From Orbilia blumenaviensis (lineage: Eukaryota; Ascomycota; Orbiliomycetes; Orbiliales; Orbiliaceae), in assembly GCA_036872755.1 (NCBI GenBank), contig JAVHNS010000021.1, positions 124,001-188,000 of the forward strand: a stretch of 64,000 nt of DNA, read 5' to 3'. The notes under the pieces are model-generated. The model did not search any database, was not told the origin of the DNA, and was given only the letters and a program-made list of their open reading frames with translations. Shown here piece by piece: positions 12,601 through 25,200 of this stretch. Position 1 is the stretch's first letter. Every line of letters starts with the position of its first letter. A program made the translations under genes and the position numbers.

Positions 12601-14401
12601 TTATATTTTTATATTTTCATTAATTGGTTTTATGAAAATATATGGAGATTTTAATATAGATCTTTCAAAAGAAACATATTCAAATGCCGACTGTTTAGTA
12701 TTTAATTTTAATGCTTTTTTACCTATTTCATAACAAAAACCTACTGTAAGAATAACTAAAAAAGTAAAAATTACTGTCATTCCATATGCATAATTATGGT
12801 TACTACTTATTGTGAACTTGGCATTTAAAATTTTTCTATTTAATAAACAACCAATTTGATTTATTTTATTTGTATTCATTCCAGCTTTTATTTTACATAT
12901 TTTTTCTAATCCTATAGGAGTTAAATGTTTTCCAGTTTTCATTAATTCAGCAACTTTTTTAAAATATTGAAAATCTTGATATTTTACTCCTATAATTTTA
13001 TATTTATCAAAAAATGGAATAATTATATCAACAATATTAGAAGATTTACTTACACAAAAATCAAAGTCATATCCTTTATAAGGGTAGTAATTAGCACATT
13101 CTAAATAAATAATTATTTGTTTCATTAATTGAGTCTCACGAGTATGTTGGCCAATTTTAAACATTAACAAAACTTGTTTTCCTATTTTAATTAAATTAGA
13201 TTTCTTAATATAAAAAAACGCCTTCACCATACAAATCCAGATAATCTGAGGATCGGGCCGCCTCCGGCGTCCTGATCCGTAGCGCACGCGGAGCGCGCGC
13301 TCGGATCTTTAATTGTTAGATCTAATATTAAGGATATTGAAATTGGAATAACTTTTAGAAAAATTTTTTTTAATTGATCTGATAAACCTCAATTCATAGA
13401 CGCTTTAATTGATAAAATATTTTGTATTCCTTATGTTAAATGTTCTTTACGATTCATTAGATCAATAACTTTTTTAAATAAAATATAATCAGCGTTTTTT
13501 TAAGATATTAAAGAATATTTATAAAAATGTGGAATTATTACATCAGTTAACTCTTTTAATGCTGTTACCCGGGATTGCACAAGGCTTTCATTTTTTTTTA
13601 TGAATAACTCCAACGTTATTAAAAATTTTTCGTATTAATTCTAATAAATTAATATATATTTTTATGTGAGCTAATTTGAAAACTAAGGCTAACCACTAAA
13701 CCTGTTTTATTTTGGCGAATTCTGATTACAAAAGAAGATTCGGCACAGGAAAACCTGTTACAAAATAAGGATTTAATCTAGTGTAAATATCTGACTGTCG
13801 CTTTAGATGTAAAAAATCTTGGTTTGTTTATTAATTTAGATGGAATTTTAAATTGATAATTTCTTTTGAAATTCATTAGAGTAGATCTTAAATATAAAGT
13901 ATTTTTATATTTATTCACGTATACTCGTTGCTCTTTATCAGCTATAAACTTATTTTTAAATGAATTAAAAATAAAATTATAAAATTCTAATTTAGATCCG
14001 CGATTGTCTATTTTTATCATCAAAGGTGATAAAATATTTTGACTTGTTACCATACATGAATAATTAGTTCATCCATACATAATTTTTTTATTATAATTTA
14101 GTATCAAAATCTTTAAGCTGTCTACGGAATTTGAGAATATGACCCACACAAATGATTTACCTAATCATTTAGCAGGATATATTAATATAATTTCAAGATC
14201 AAATATTAAAAATAATAATCCAAATAAAAAAAAAGAAATATTAAATTGTTGTCTATTTTGTCCAAGAAAAGAATGAAAACCACACTCAAATGAGCTTCCT
14301 TTCTCACCATAATTTTTATTAGGGCCTAATAATATGTTTAAATAAAGTAATAATATATTAATAATAGGAATAAGTAATAAGTAAAATGAATTTGAAGACA
14401 T
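12601..14401 (-). CDS. nad3: nad3, NADH dehydrogenase subunit 3
   Basis: Complex I membrane subunit. Exon 1 is 14174-14401 and encodes the N-terminal helix plus GEKGSSFECGFHSF and FDLEIILIYP. Exon 2 is 12601-12816 and encodes the last helices (AYGMTVIFTFLVILTVGF and GKKALKLNTKQS). Joined length is 148 codons, 147 aa, with a C-terminal tail of about 30 residues beyond the usual end. The splice site falls after IYP: exon 1 ends in T and the intron ends in G. The start ATG (14399-14401) overlaps by 1 nt the stop of an upstream 81-codon ORF, where fungal mitogenomes commonly have the end of nad2. Confidence 0.95.
12817..14173 (-). pseudogene. nad3 intron with LAGLIDADG HEG, partly decayed and open into exon 2
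   Basis: The 5' part (about 14140-13790) is a ribozyme core of the type shared with nad2, cox3 intron 3 and atp6 intron 2; the open frame 14053-13778 is only its shadow. The N-terminal half of the HEG (about 13770-13320) has stops and frameshifts. The C-terminal half (13287-12817: FKIGQHTRETQLMKQ, FDKYKIIGVKYQDF, KAGMN) is open and continues without a stop across the 3' splice site into nad3 exon 2. A GC-rich insertion (13251-13307) replaces part of the second LAGLIDADG motif, leaving PQIIWICMVKAFF. Confidence 0.7.
13251..13307. repeat. Double-hairpin GC element inside the nad3 intron HEG
   Basis: Two adjoining inverted units: gatcgg...cctgatc (about 13251-13277) and gatccg...cggatc (13274-13307), sharing the central gatc and a GC-rich inner palindrome. 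The element keeps the frame open in code 4 and adds an Arg/Pro-rich peptide ahead of the damaged motif. Confidence 0.7.
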
Positions 14402-14646
14402 TATATAATTAGTTTTAAAAATAAATTTTCACTTAATCTAGGCAATGAGAATTTTAAAATAAAGAATAATATAAAAATTTTTGAAAATAATTTTAATGAT
14501 ATAATGATTAATAATATCATATTAAATTTATAATCAAATTTTTTCTCAATTCACAATTTATTATTGCATAATTTATTCATAAATGTAAATATAAGAAAGT
14601 TGCAGAAATCATACATATAAAGATAGTTTTTATTAAATTTTTTCAT
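14401..14646 (-). CDS. orf81, unidentified small membrane ORF between nad2 and nad3
   Basis: An ATG two nucleotides after the nad2 stop opens an 82-codon frame (one TGA = Trp). Its TAA overlaps the nad3 ATG by 1 nt. The product is basic, with hydrophobic residues 43-65 (MILLIIISLKLFSKIFILFF) and the end KFSLPRLSENLFLKLII. I recognise no family. The tight spacing and the TAATG overlap suggest co-transcription and perhaps coupled translation with nad2 and nad3. It could instead be the former C-terminus of nad2 put out of frame by an indel. Confidence 0.5.
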
Positions 14647-14648
14647 TC

Positions 14649-17600
14649 TTATGAGTTAAATAACATAATAGTGAGAATCTTCACAGAGCTTAATCAAGGA
14701 TCAGGTTTAATAATAAATAGTAATATAATTAAAGTTAAACTAGATATCATTAAAGATAAGGATGTTGATAATAATCTAATTTTTTTTTTGATAATCTTAG
14801 TTTTTATTAATTCTGATTTAATATAATTTCAATTTCAAACGTTAACGGTCTCAAGATAATGTTCTTTTATTATATCATTATTTTCATTAAAAAAAACTAA
14901 TTTTATTACCGCTAAATAATACGAAGTACCTATTACACTTGTAATAATTGCGATTAAAACCATAAAATAAAAACCTTTATCTAAAGCAGCAGATAAAACC
15001 ATCTGTTTACCAAAAAATCCTAATAATGGGGGAATACCAGCGAATGATAATAAAGTTATAGCTAAACAAAGAGATAGCATATAATTTTTATAAAAAAATC
15101 CTTTAACTTGAATAATTAATTGTAAAGGTGAATTTAGTTGATCTTTTAAAAGATAATATGAATGATAATATCAAAGATAATATCCCATACTAAGTAATAT
15201 AAAAAAGAAATTAAGATTACTTAATGAATATTGCATTAAGTAAAATATAAAGGCTTGAATAGATTCTAAAGTATTAATAGTTAAAGCCAGCAGTATAAAA
15301 CCTACATGACTAATAGTACTGTAGGCAAATAATCTTTTTATTCTAGTTTGTACTAATCCAACTACTGTTCCTATTATTAATGATAAAAACGAACTTATTA
15401 ATAAGATATCCGTTCAAAAAAATTCAGTTTTTGCTTCACTAGAAAAATGAACTAAATCTAACATAAATATAAAAATTGAAATTTTAGCCATAATAGCTAC
15501 AAAAGTAGTAACTAAAGTTGGTAAAGAATCATATACGTCCATGGCGATTATATTTATTAAACAAATTAAAAAAAACTATTTTTTATATCTACCTTTATTC
15601 ATACCCATTTTATTTTACGAATATTTTCAAGATTAGTTATATCTTCATTTGCTTTAATCATTTTAACTATTTTAGCTCAATCTTTAAGTCTTTTGATTTT
15701 TCACCGATAACAGGATATTTAATAAAGAAAGGTAATATTTTATTATAAACATCCTTAAATGATTGACATTTATATTCTACATAATATTTATAACAATAAG
15801 TTTGACCACACCAAAAAAATTTACCAAATTTTCTAATAATAGTTTATCTATAATATGTTAAGTTAATACAAATGATGATAACACACGGCTACTAGGTTTA
15901 CCTTTATCAAAATCTATAATACTAATTTTAAAACAACCATCCTCTGAAGTAAAACCAGTTACCCATTGAGGGTTTAACTCGTCATTCTGAAGTGATAATA
16001 AAGGTCTAGGTACAACAACTGTATTAAGAAAAGATTATGTTAACAACGGAGTTAATCCTCTATTGAGAGAAGCTCTAATATTTATTATCTTTTGTAAACC
16101 TTCTACTGTTAAATGCTCTTTACGCTGCATTATCATAACTACTTTAATAAGTAATCAGAATATTTATTAGTTTTTAGAGGATATTTATCAAAATGAGGTA
16201 TTATTTTTTGTTATAATGATTTAAAGAACTAGTTGAATAGTCACAACAATTATTTATTTCTTTATTTTTCCTATTCCACCAAAATAAACTTGTATAAGTT
16301 TCAATAAATTTAAATCTCTAGCATGAAGATTTATTGAAAAACTAACTTATATTTAGACTGATTATTCCTCGAAAAAGTTCTTCCTCTATTCATTCCAGCC
16401 TTAATTTATTTCCTCAATACCTTGTTTTGTTAAATGCGATTTATTGCTAATTAATTCAGCACCTTTACAAAAATCTAAGTAATCCTGATATTTTGTACCT
16501 TTAATTTGATATTGGTTAAAAAAAAGAATAATTTTGTTTTTTATATCTGAAAATTTCTCTACTCTATAATAAAAAACGTTATCGTATTTTGAAATATTAC
16601 CACAACCAAAGAATTCCACCAAGCTTTGCATTAATTTCTCATCCCTGCTATGTTAAACTAATTGAAAAACTAGTTTAGGTGTTTCTCCTACGTTTGTATT
16701 AGAATTAGTAATACGTTTAAGAAAATACCCTTCAGCTGATGCAAATCTTGCTAATCAGTATGGATTATGTTCATAAACACTTTCGACTAAATCTTTTTTT
16801 ATAGGAATAATATGAGAAATTTTTTTTTATTTCTTGATAGACCTTTATTTATAGAAGCTTTAATTGATATTCTTTTTTCTAACCCTTCCTTAGTTAAATG
16901 TTTACTGCTAACTATGGCAAATACTTGTTTAAAAAGCTCAAAATCAGCCTTTTTTTGTGTATATAAATAATATTTATTGAAATGTTCAATAATTTTTTGC
17001 AAATCTTTAATAGATGATACTACATTGAACTGAGTCGTTACTTTTATCGTAAATTTTACCTATTCCAAAGAAAATTTTTATCTGTTCTAAGATAACTTTA
17101 TCTTTTTTATATAAATGAAATTCGAAATTGTTTTACACGTCAACCTGTTTTATACGTATCATATTTATAAATATTGATTCAAAAGCACCCCTCACCATCA
17201 GTAAAGTCTATAAAACCAAGGATTTAGGTTTAGATCATAATTAAAGTAGTACTATGTCTTTGTTGAATAAAAAGTCTAATTTATTTATTTGTGTTTTACG
17301 GATTAATACAAGAAAACAACCTTCAGCGTCTAAAACCTGTGATAAATCAAGGTTCATTTAACTGTTTTGTTGTATCTTTGTCAATTAAACTAGATTTACT
17401 ACAATAAAATTGTCTTTGATTAATTTGATTAAAAGGGATTTTAATTTGATAATTTCTTTCGAAGCCCATTAGAGTACGTCTTAAATGTGATAACATCACA
17501 ATGAACTACCATTTGCTCGTTGCTCTTTTACAGCTTTTTTAGTAAATAATGCTGACTTAGACACACGATTGCCCACTTTATTTTCATAAGTCTTTCAGCT

Positions 17601-19911
17601 TATTACCATACATGAGAAATAAATTCACCCACTTATATTTTTTAAAACATAGCTTGATACCGAAAGTTCTAGGGTGTTTCCGTAATTTGAAAGTTTATTC
17701 CCAACAAGAGAGGATTTCCTATATCCTCAGTCAGGAGATCAAAAATGAAATGGTGCTGAAGAAACTTTAAATAAATATCCAATAGACAGTATAATAAGTG
17801 AGATATCAAAAGATTCAATTGGATTAACTTCATTAGTTTTTATTCATTTTTCTTTAACTTGGTTTTCAAATAAACTTAATATTCAGTCTTGAGATTGAAT
17901 TAGCATTACTTCAGTCGAACTATATAATGCGTAAATTCCTTCAATAAAAGTTATACCTGTGTTTACATAAAACAGAGCAGATCCTAATAATATAAAACAA
18001 GATGATAATCCCAATTTATCAAATTTATCATACAAATAATTTTAAGTTAAACTTTAAAAGCGAGGTGCGCGTAGCTTTGCTGCGCAGCTACGTTGCAAGG
18101 CGCCGGAGGCACCTCGCTTTTATCTCTTCCAGTATTCATTATAGCTTTTACTTTACGAATTTGCTCCAATCTTTCTAAAGTTAAATGTTTTTTTTTCTTT
18201 CATCATTTCAACAACAATACAGAAACCATAAAAATATTTAGATTTGACTCCAAATAACGGGTATTTTTTAAAGAACAGTATAATTTTTTCCGATAGATTT
18301 AAAAATTTATATACCCGATATTTAGATACATTATTCTTCATATAAACTTTCCCACAATTTAAATACTCAACTAAACTTTTTAGTAAAAGATTATCTCTAT
18401 AATGTTGAGTAAGACGAAATTCGAATTGTACATTTATCCCTATTTTTATAGTTAAAGATTTACCCATTTCTACAAAAAAACAACCTTCAGCTGCAGCAAA
18501 ACCGGCTAATCATTGAGGATCAGGAATAGTTTTATTTTTCACTAAAGGTCGAATTTTTGGAATAACATCTGGAAAGGCCGTTTTCAAATAATCAGATAAA
18601 CCTATATTCATTGAAGCTTTTAATGCTACAATTTCTTGTAACCCGGAAATAATTAAATGTTAATAACTAGATTATATCCTTATTTAAAAAGTTCGTATCA
18701 GCTAATTTTTGAGTTATTAAAGGGTATTGATCTAAATGTTCAAGAATTTTTACTAAATCTTTTGTGGATGAAATACGGCAATGAATAATTTTATTTTTAT
18801 AATGTTTGGTTATATTACCAACTCCAATTTTTAATTTGCTCTAAAATAATTTTATCTTTCTCATGTAATGAAAGTCAAAATTCTAATTTAACTTGTCAGC
18901 CTATTTTTTCATCATTTTTATAAATACTTATAATGAAACTTCCTTCACCATCAATAAAACCACTTAATGCCCAAGGATTAAGTGGTGTATAAAAATTATG
19001 TTTTCAAAGCAGGGGGTTAGCTAGTTGAGCTTTAGAAGTAATTAATCGCGTTCCTCTTAAATTTATTTGGTTAGATAAGATTTTGATTTGATAATTTCTT
19101 TCGAATCTTCTTAGAATACACTTTAAATTCCTTGATCGCGAATTCAAGGTTAAATTATCGTCTACTCATTGCTCTTTTATAATAAATTTATTTATTATTT
19201 TAGATACGTAATAACCTATTTTAGTTTTCTTCATCTTAAGGGTTATTACCTTACATAAGTAATTACTTCATACACTTATAACCTTTCCGATATAGTTTGG
19301 TACCTTAAGCTTTAAGGCATTCTCGTAGTTTGATAACTGTTGGCAGATTAAGAATTTTTATATAATTCACCAAGTAAAAAATAAGTTAGAGCTGCACCTA
19401 TAGCCAATTCAGAATTTCTATAAATTGAAGATAAAATATATAAACCATAACTTTGTAGCTCTAAACATAAGAACATTGTAATTAAATCACAACAAGACAT
19501 TAAACACACTGCTCCTACTAATATAAATAATATAATAGTAGGAAAATCAATTATACCAGATAGATCAATTATAGCATTTCTCTCCGTTTTCTCAATATTA
19601 TCTGATATTTGTTTTATTAAAGGTTTTTTTAGATATTTAAAATCTCTATTATGAAATGAAATTAATTGTAAAATAAAAAAGCTTAAGATAAGTATAAAAA
19701 CTACAAAGTTTTGTCTTATGGAAGTAATTAGGAATAATCCTCCATATACACCTATTCCTGTTCCTAAGCATATTATATCTAAACTATTAAAAGCTAAAAA
19801 AATTGAATATAGTAATATTAAAGAGGTTATTCTATTATAGGACAAGTATTTGTCTTGTCTTGATGTTACAGCATTTATTAATAATATAAAACAAGAAGAA
19901 ATTAAAATCAT
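14649..19911 (-). CDS. nad2: nad2, NADH dehydrogenase subunit 2
   Basis: Complex I proton-pumping membrane subunit. Exons 19369-19911, 17733-18011 and 14649-15539 join to 571 codons (570 aa), the normal fungal length. Landmarks: [34 protein letters not shown], then [15 protein letters not shown] and SAPFHFWSP, then [40 protein letters not shown] and [18 protein letters not shown] encodes Trp in FHFWSP. Both upstream exons end in T and both introns in G. It ends with [15 protein letters not shown]. Confidence 0.95.
15540..17732 (-). pseudogene. nad2 intron 2 with tandem HEG remnants
   Basis: The ribozyme core (about 17700-17380) is of the type shared with nad2 intron 1, nad3 and cox3 intron 3. 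Behind it lies a remnant of a LAGLIDADG HEG from about 17380 to 16370, with open pieces 17002-16799 ([18 protein letters not shown]) and 16631-16401 ([20 protein letters not shown]). A second remnant runs from about 16250 to 15560 with the motif [13 protein letters not shown] (about 15965). Real TAA/TAG stops occur throughout, so neither copy can encode a full enzyme. The intron must still splice, since nad2 is otherwise intact. Confidence 0.7.
18012..19368 (-). pseudogene. nad2 intron 1 with LAGLIDADG pseudogene
   Basis: Core at about 19340-19010, of the same family as nad2 intron 2. The HEG starts at about 18970 ([11 protein letters not shown]) and has a second motif near 18500 ([13 protein letters not shown]). 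Frame breaks occur at about 18830 and 18650. The second half (18467-18153) is open but shifts frame before its end. A GC element at 18059-18120 sits just past the C-terminal coding region. Confidence 0.7.
18059..18120. repeat. Double-hairpin GC element (gcgagg family) in nad2 intron 1
   Basis: Outer ends agcgagg/cctcgct, an inner hairpin gcgtagct...agctacg and the linker ttgcaagg, the same layout as 8458-8513. It also sits at the end of a HEG pseudogene. Confidence 0.8.
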
Positions 19912-21038
19912 ATAATAATATTTGGATTTTAACCATTATTATTAAAAAAAAAAATAAATAAGCAAAAAATTTTTTTACATAAATATAAACATTTAAAGAT
20001 AGTCAATATAACAAATATATAAATTTATCCCAGGCCGTCGGGCTGGGTCACTCGCTATAATAAATTTAAAAATAATTAAACCAATAAAAATATTAAACCA
20101 AAACCGTAATTTTCTATGTAGCACATTCACATGATATGTAATTATTATAATTTAAATATTTAGATCGACCGCCCATTTAACAAGCGGCTGACAACCGCGT
20201 TAAAAATAAAATTTATAATATAAAAGTCAGCGCCTTTTAGGCGCTGAATAAATTAATTACTAGAAATTAACAACACGGCCGGGTCACTCTGCACTTGTAA
20301 TATAATTTTGCACGCTTAGCACGTGATACGATATTAAGGTAATAAATTAATAAATTTTTAATAAACATATGTATCTAATGCCAATGTCAGCGCCTTCGCT
20401 GACATTGAACATCATCATTATAGGATTAATAGCGCTTTGGAAATCCAGCGCGCCGATGATAAATTATTCAGGTGCTACGCATCCATTTTAATTTTCAGAT
20501 GAATTATTAAAGTTTTAATATATCAACCTAAATATAGCTTTTAATTTAAAGTTAGCTTATATATTATAAACTTCACGCAATTATAGATAGATTCAATGAA
20601 TTAACAATTAAGTGATTAATAATTTTAATAATCATGTTTTATTACATCGCCAGGGCCAATGGGCTGGTCCGGTCGCCACATGCACTTACGTTGCATGATA
20701 ATAAACTTAATTTTATTTCGTTTGAGTTTTTAAATTAAATAAGAGCTAGCTCTTTAGAATTATAATAAATTAAATATATAATTAATTATTTCCTTCCTAT
20801 AACTTAATCATCAAACACTTGAAATTAAATATCATAATCTAAAAGCGAGAATAACCATTATATAAATGGCTCTTTTATAACATTGTAACAACCTAAAGTC
20901 ATTACGCTATGTTAATTATTATAATGGACTAATATTATACATCAAATATTATATGTTTTAAACAGCTCATTATGAGCTGATTTATTCTTTTAAATTTATT
21001 TTTAAACATTAAAAATATATTTAATGTTTTTATATTAT
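19912..21038. other. Spacer between nad2 and the atp6 exon copy
   Basis: AT-rich, with no coding frame and no tRNA found. It contains many short GC palindromes: cccaggccgtcgggctggg (about 20030-20048), tcagcgccttttaggcgctga (about 20226-20246), tgtcagcgccttcgctgaca (about 20384-20403) and gccagggcc...ggctggtcc (about 20650-20672). It looks like a hot spot for GC-hairpin insertion. Confidence 0.5.
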
Positions 21039-21287
21039 CTACAATATTAGCATAAAAACAACAACAAAAGGTTGTGTTAAATTATTAATATAATATAAAC
21101 CATCTTTTATATAAGATGTAAAAATAACCAATGCATAAGCTTGGGTAAAGGCAATAGCTAATTCAAGTCCACATAAACCAGTAATGAAAGCAAGTGGAAT
21201 TAAACCTATAATGAAATAAATAATACCAGAAGCCATTATTTTATATATAAATCCTGATAAGATATTCAGTAACATGTGCCCTGACAT
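21039..21287 (-). pseudogene. Second, diverged copy of the last atp6 exon
   Basis: Encodes MSGHMLLNILSGFIYKIMAS and onward, parallel to exon 3 of atp6 at 22439-22233. It has several substitutions (for example FIIGLIPLAFITGLCGL), one Ser codon missing in TSSYIKDG, and a lost stop that adds about 15 residues. It starts at the same exon position as the functional copy and is preceded by a wrecked GIY-YIG gene. It is most likely the displaced original 3' end of atp6, or an older donor copy. Confidence 0.8.
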
Positions 21288-22232
21288 TACGTGAAATAAC
21301 TTTTTCAATCTGATAACGTTTTTTTAATATAAATGAACTTTTTGTTTTAAATTGAAATAATAGAGCTCAATGTATTACTCCTAATGTTCTTGCAGCTTCA
21401 CTAATCGATTCATATATTGTATCTTTATTTGTTAATAAATCTTTTACTTTTATTTTTTGATAAGCTATCCCTCCCCGCTCCAATAGCCTTAGTTTTACCA
21501 TACCTTGGATTATTTTTTCCTGAACGATCAACCGCTTTCTGAGAAATAGACAATTTTTGTCGCGTTTCTTTTGAAATGGTACGAGCTCTAAATTTTTCTA
21601 CTACCTCTTCAGTATGTTTAAATCCAAGAGAAGAGCCTGCTTTTTTTAAAATATTATATTCGGAATTTAATAAATAAAAATAATAGTTCTCTGCTAATAG
21701 CATTTTCTTTTGTACAATATTCTAAAATTTCTAAACTAAAATTAGAGTAACCGTGTTTTAATATTGCACTATATTTTACTTCTACCTTTAGCTACTCTAG
21801 CTGGAAGAGAAGTAAAATCATAATACACTCTTAATCTACACGATAGGTTTAAACTACTATCAATATAACTTTTTCCATTTACTTTATTTACTCACTATTT
21901 TATTTTTAGTGTCTTTTAATATAATTGATTTGTCAAAAGAAGCGTCAGAATACACTACAGCAGGTATAATAGAAAATAAATAAAAGTAATCTGTGTAAAA
22001 AAATAACTATAGTTTCGCAATAGCTTTCCAAAGTATAAAATAAGTAAAAAATCATTATAAAATAAATTGATTTTTTTATTACTACAGGAATAATAGCACC
22101 TCTAATATAATTTATTAAAGTTAAGTAATTAGGTTTTAAATTATTTTTAAATCATACTTGAGAGCTATTAAGAAAATAATTATTTCGGTTTAAAGCAACA
22201 GATGAACAATTTTTAAATAAACATTATACAAA
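21288..22232 (-). pseudogene. Degenerate GIY-YIG endonuclease gene between the two atp6 3' ends
   Basis: The recognisable part is 21703-21425 (NSEYNILKKAGSSLGFKHTE and later KAVDRSGKNNPRYGKTKA). It matches the region after the catalytic domain in the intact GIY-YIG proteins of atp6 intron 2 and cox1 introns 4 and 5. The region before it, where the catalytic domain should be, has many stops. The remnant leads straight into the diverged atp6 exon copy, as the intact GIY-YIG at 22642-23994 leads into the functional exon 3. Confidence 0.75.
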
Positions 22233-25200
22233 TTAATGTAAATATAATCCATCCTTTATGTAAGAAGATGTAAGAATTACAAACACATAGGCTTGAATAA
22301 AGGCAATAGCTAACTCCAGACCACATAAAGCAATAACAAAAGCCAAAGGTATAAGTCCAATAACAAAATAAATAATACCAGAAGCCATTATTTTATAGAT
22401 AAACCCAGATAGTATATTTAGCAACATATGACCCGACATCCGTGTACACAAATTTTTCCTTTTCTATATTGAATAAACTATTAACATTTTAAATATTAAA
22501 GTATTATTCATTTAAAAAAATATTAGTTATCTTTAATTAATTTAAATAAATATAAATTTTTAAAAGGTTTAGTTCTATTTTCTTTTAAATATAAAGATAT
22601 ACTAGCTTGATGGTTTACATACTAATTATGCATTGATAATTTTAAATTAATTTAAAAAGATATTTTTTTCTATACGGAGTAGTACGTTTCCTATTAAAAT
22701 AAGTAGAAATACTAGCCGCAGATATTCCTAAAGCTTTGGCTGCTGAACTAACCGAAGAATATTTAATCACTTCGTTTGTAAGAATATTGGTAACCTCTAT
22801 AGCCTTAGAATATCGCTTAACTGCATTAGGAGAGAGGGTATCTAGCTTGGTGATAATATACCCTTTTATAGTAGACAATTCGGTATTTTTAAAATAATTT
22901 GAAAGTCGTTTAACAGATATCTCCAGATAATCGCAAGCATCTTTTGTTGTAGAGAATTGTTTGGTAATTCCAGTAGTCGGATTAGTTAATAAAATAGGTT
23001 GTCTTACATTAGTAGGCACAGAAATAGTAGATCCAGAGTTAAACTTAGTAATTATATAACCATTGTAAGGTTTAGAATTAATTAAATACCGTTTAACTGT
23101 AGTCATATGTACTCCTAAAAATTGAGCAGCCTGCGCCATAGATAAGAATTGTCGGCTCTCACCTGTTTCGCTATTAGAAAGAAGGACTGGTTGTCTAAAA
23201 GGATTATTTTTAGCCATATTATCTAATTGGTTTTTAGATAATTTCCGCCCTAACATAACTTTTCTTTTATAATTAATAACTTCTTCCAATTTATTCCTAC
23301 TTTTTGATGCTTTACTCATAAGTTCAAGAGAGGCTTCGCTATGTTTGTATCCCAAGTTTGACCCAGCTATCTTTAGTATATTATACTCGGGCTTACAACT
23401 ATCTAAGTAAAATTGCTCTCTATTTAATACTTCCGTATTTGAGCAATACTCTAAAATCTCTAACCTAAAACCAGTATAACCATATTTTAATAATGCCTTA
23501 CAAATGAGAGAAGCTCCTCGCTTTTTATCCGATAAATAACTATGATTAAAATATCGTTTAAATCTATCATTCAGTTTAGAGGATGAACCAATATAAGTTT
23601 TACCTGAATCTATATGAACTCAACGATAAATACCGCATTTTCCTTTATTTTCTTTAATAATCAATCCTTTCTCTTCGTTAGGATTAATATATATTAAAAC
23701 AGGTTTAAGTTCAGATGAGGTAGAGATAGTTCTTATGCATCCTTTTGCCATGAAGTGAGTATCCCTTAAATTAATTAGTGTAAACCCAATGCATCTTTGA
23801 CGACCAATTAAATGAAATCTTTTTAGATTATAATTATATGTTTTTAAATTTGATTGAACCCCTGCTCCAGACCTAAAAAAGGAAAAGCAAGGATACTCTA
23901 AACAATCTTTAAAGAAAAGAAGACTATTCCTTGTCGGAATAATCTTAGTGAACGATGAAATATTTAACAATTTTTGAACTGTTAAACGAATCACAAATTT
24001 ATCCTTAATTAATTAATACACAACTAAATAAAATAGCTATCAATTTATCTTTAATCAATATTTTTATTATTAATAATAGTATCCGGTATGAAAAATATAC
24101 GTGTTTTAATAGCGCTGCACCTATAGAAGAGTATGTTTTAATTTCTTTAGTTTCTACATTAGTAACTTCCACTTTTTTAGAAGTTTTTTGTATTTTTTTA
24201 ACTATAGTTATTTTTTCTTCAGTGCTAATTAATTTAAAAGTATATTTATCAAAAACAGGTTTATCTTGTTTTAAATAAATGTAATTTTCAATATATCTTT
24301 TATCTATACCTAAAGCACGGGCTGCAGCTTTAATGGCATGATACGTAGTAGAAACATTAGTTTTTATATCGGTAACCTCAACTTTTAGACTGCTAGATTG
24401 AGCTGCGGATAATTTAGCTAAAATTTCTGGAGATTTCATTCTTTTTTTTGCTGATTCACGCATACTCTCTAACGCAGCTTCTGAATGTTTTCACCCAAAT
24501 CCACGAACGGGGCTACCAGGAGTTTTTAATATATTATACTCTGGAGAGTATATTTCAAAAAAATGTTTCTCTCTAAGTAATAGATTATTTATGTCACAGA
24601 ATTCTAAAATAGTAAAACTAAAATTTTGATATCCGTGTTTTAATAACGCAACACATATAGGCATGCTTTTTTCACTTAATAGTCTATTAACATTGTAATA
24701 TTGTAATAATCTACGTCTTAAGTCAATAGAGCTACCTACATATTTTTTACCGTTTAATTTATTGGTTCACATATAAATACCAGATTTACCTTTAATATAT
24801 TTAAGAATATCTAGTTTATCTATATCCGCATTAGAAAAAACTACTAAACCTGAAGAATCTGCGGATGAACTATTATTTTTGGAAGTTGAAAATGATCTAA
24901 CATTTATTGGTTTGAAACTTAAAAATTTATCTTTACGTAAAACTAGATAATTTAAGTTATGTGATCTAATATTATTTAAGTAAATTTTACTATATTTTAC
25001 TTTTTTATATGTAATATTAATTAATTTTTTTATGATTAATGATAAAAATCGTTCACAAATTTATACTTTCTTTAAAGGCATAATGTTTATAAAATAAACT
25101 TTATCCTTTCTCTAAAGGTGTTTAAAATCAACTTTATTGTAATAATAAAATAAAATTATATACAATGTTTTATAAATCTCTATATAATATTAATGTTTCT

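Noticed and set aside
13778..14053. Minus-strand 91-codon ORF as a separate gene
   Set aside because: It is translation of the nad3 intron core; its sequence blocks recur in non-coding cores of nad2 and atp6 introns.
14649..14651. nad2 continuing to the nad3 ATG in one frame
   Set aside because: The nad2 frame has a TAA at 14649-14651; the following ORF is in another phase, so it is listed separately.
21039..21308. Downstream atp6 exon copy as the functional 3' end
   Set aside because: It lacks one conserved codon and the normal stop; the upstream copy at 22233-22439 gives a normal Atp6 and follows correct splice signals.
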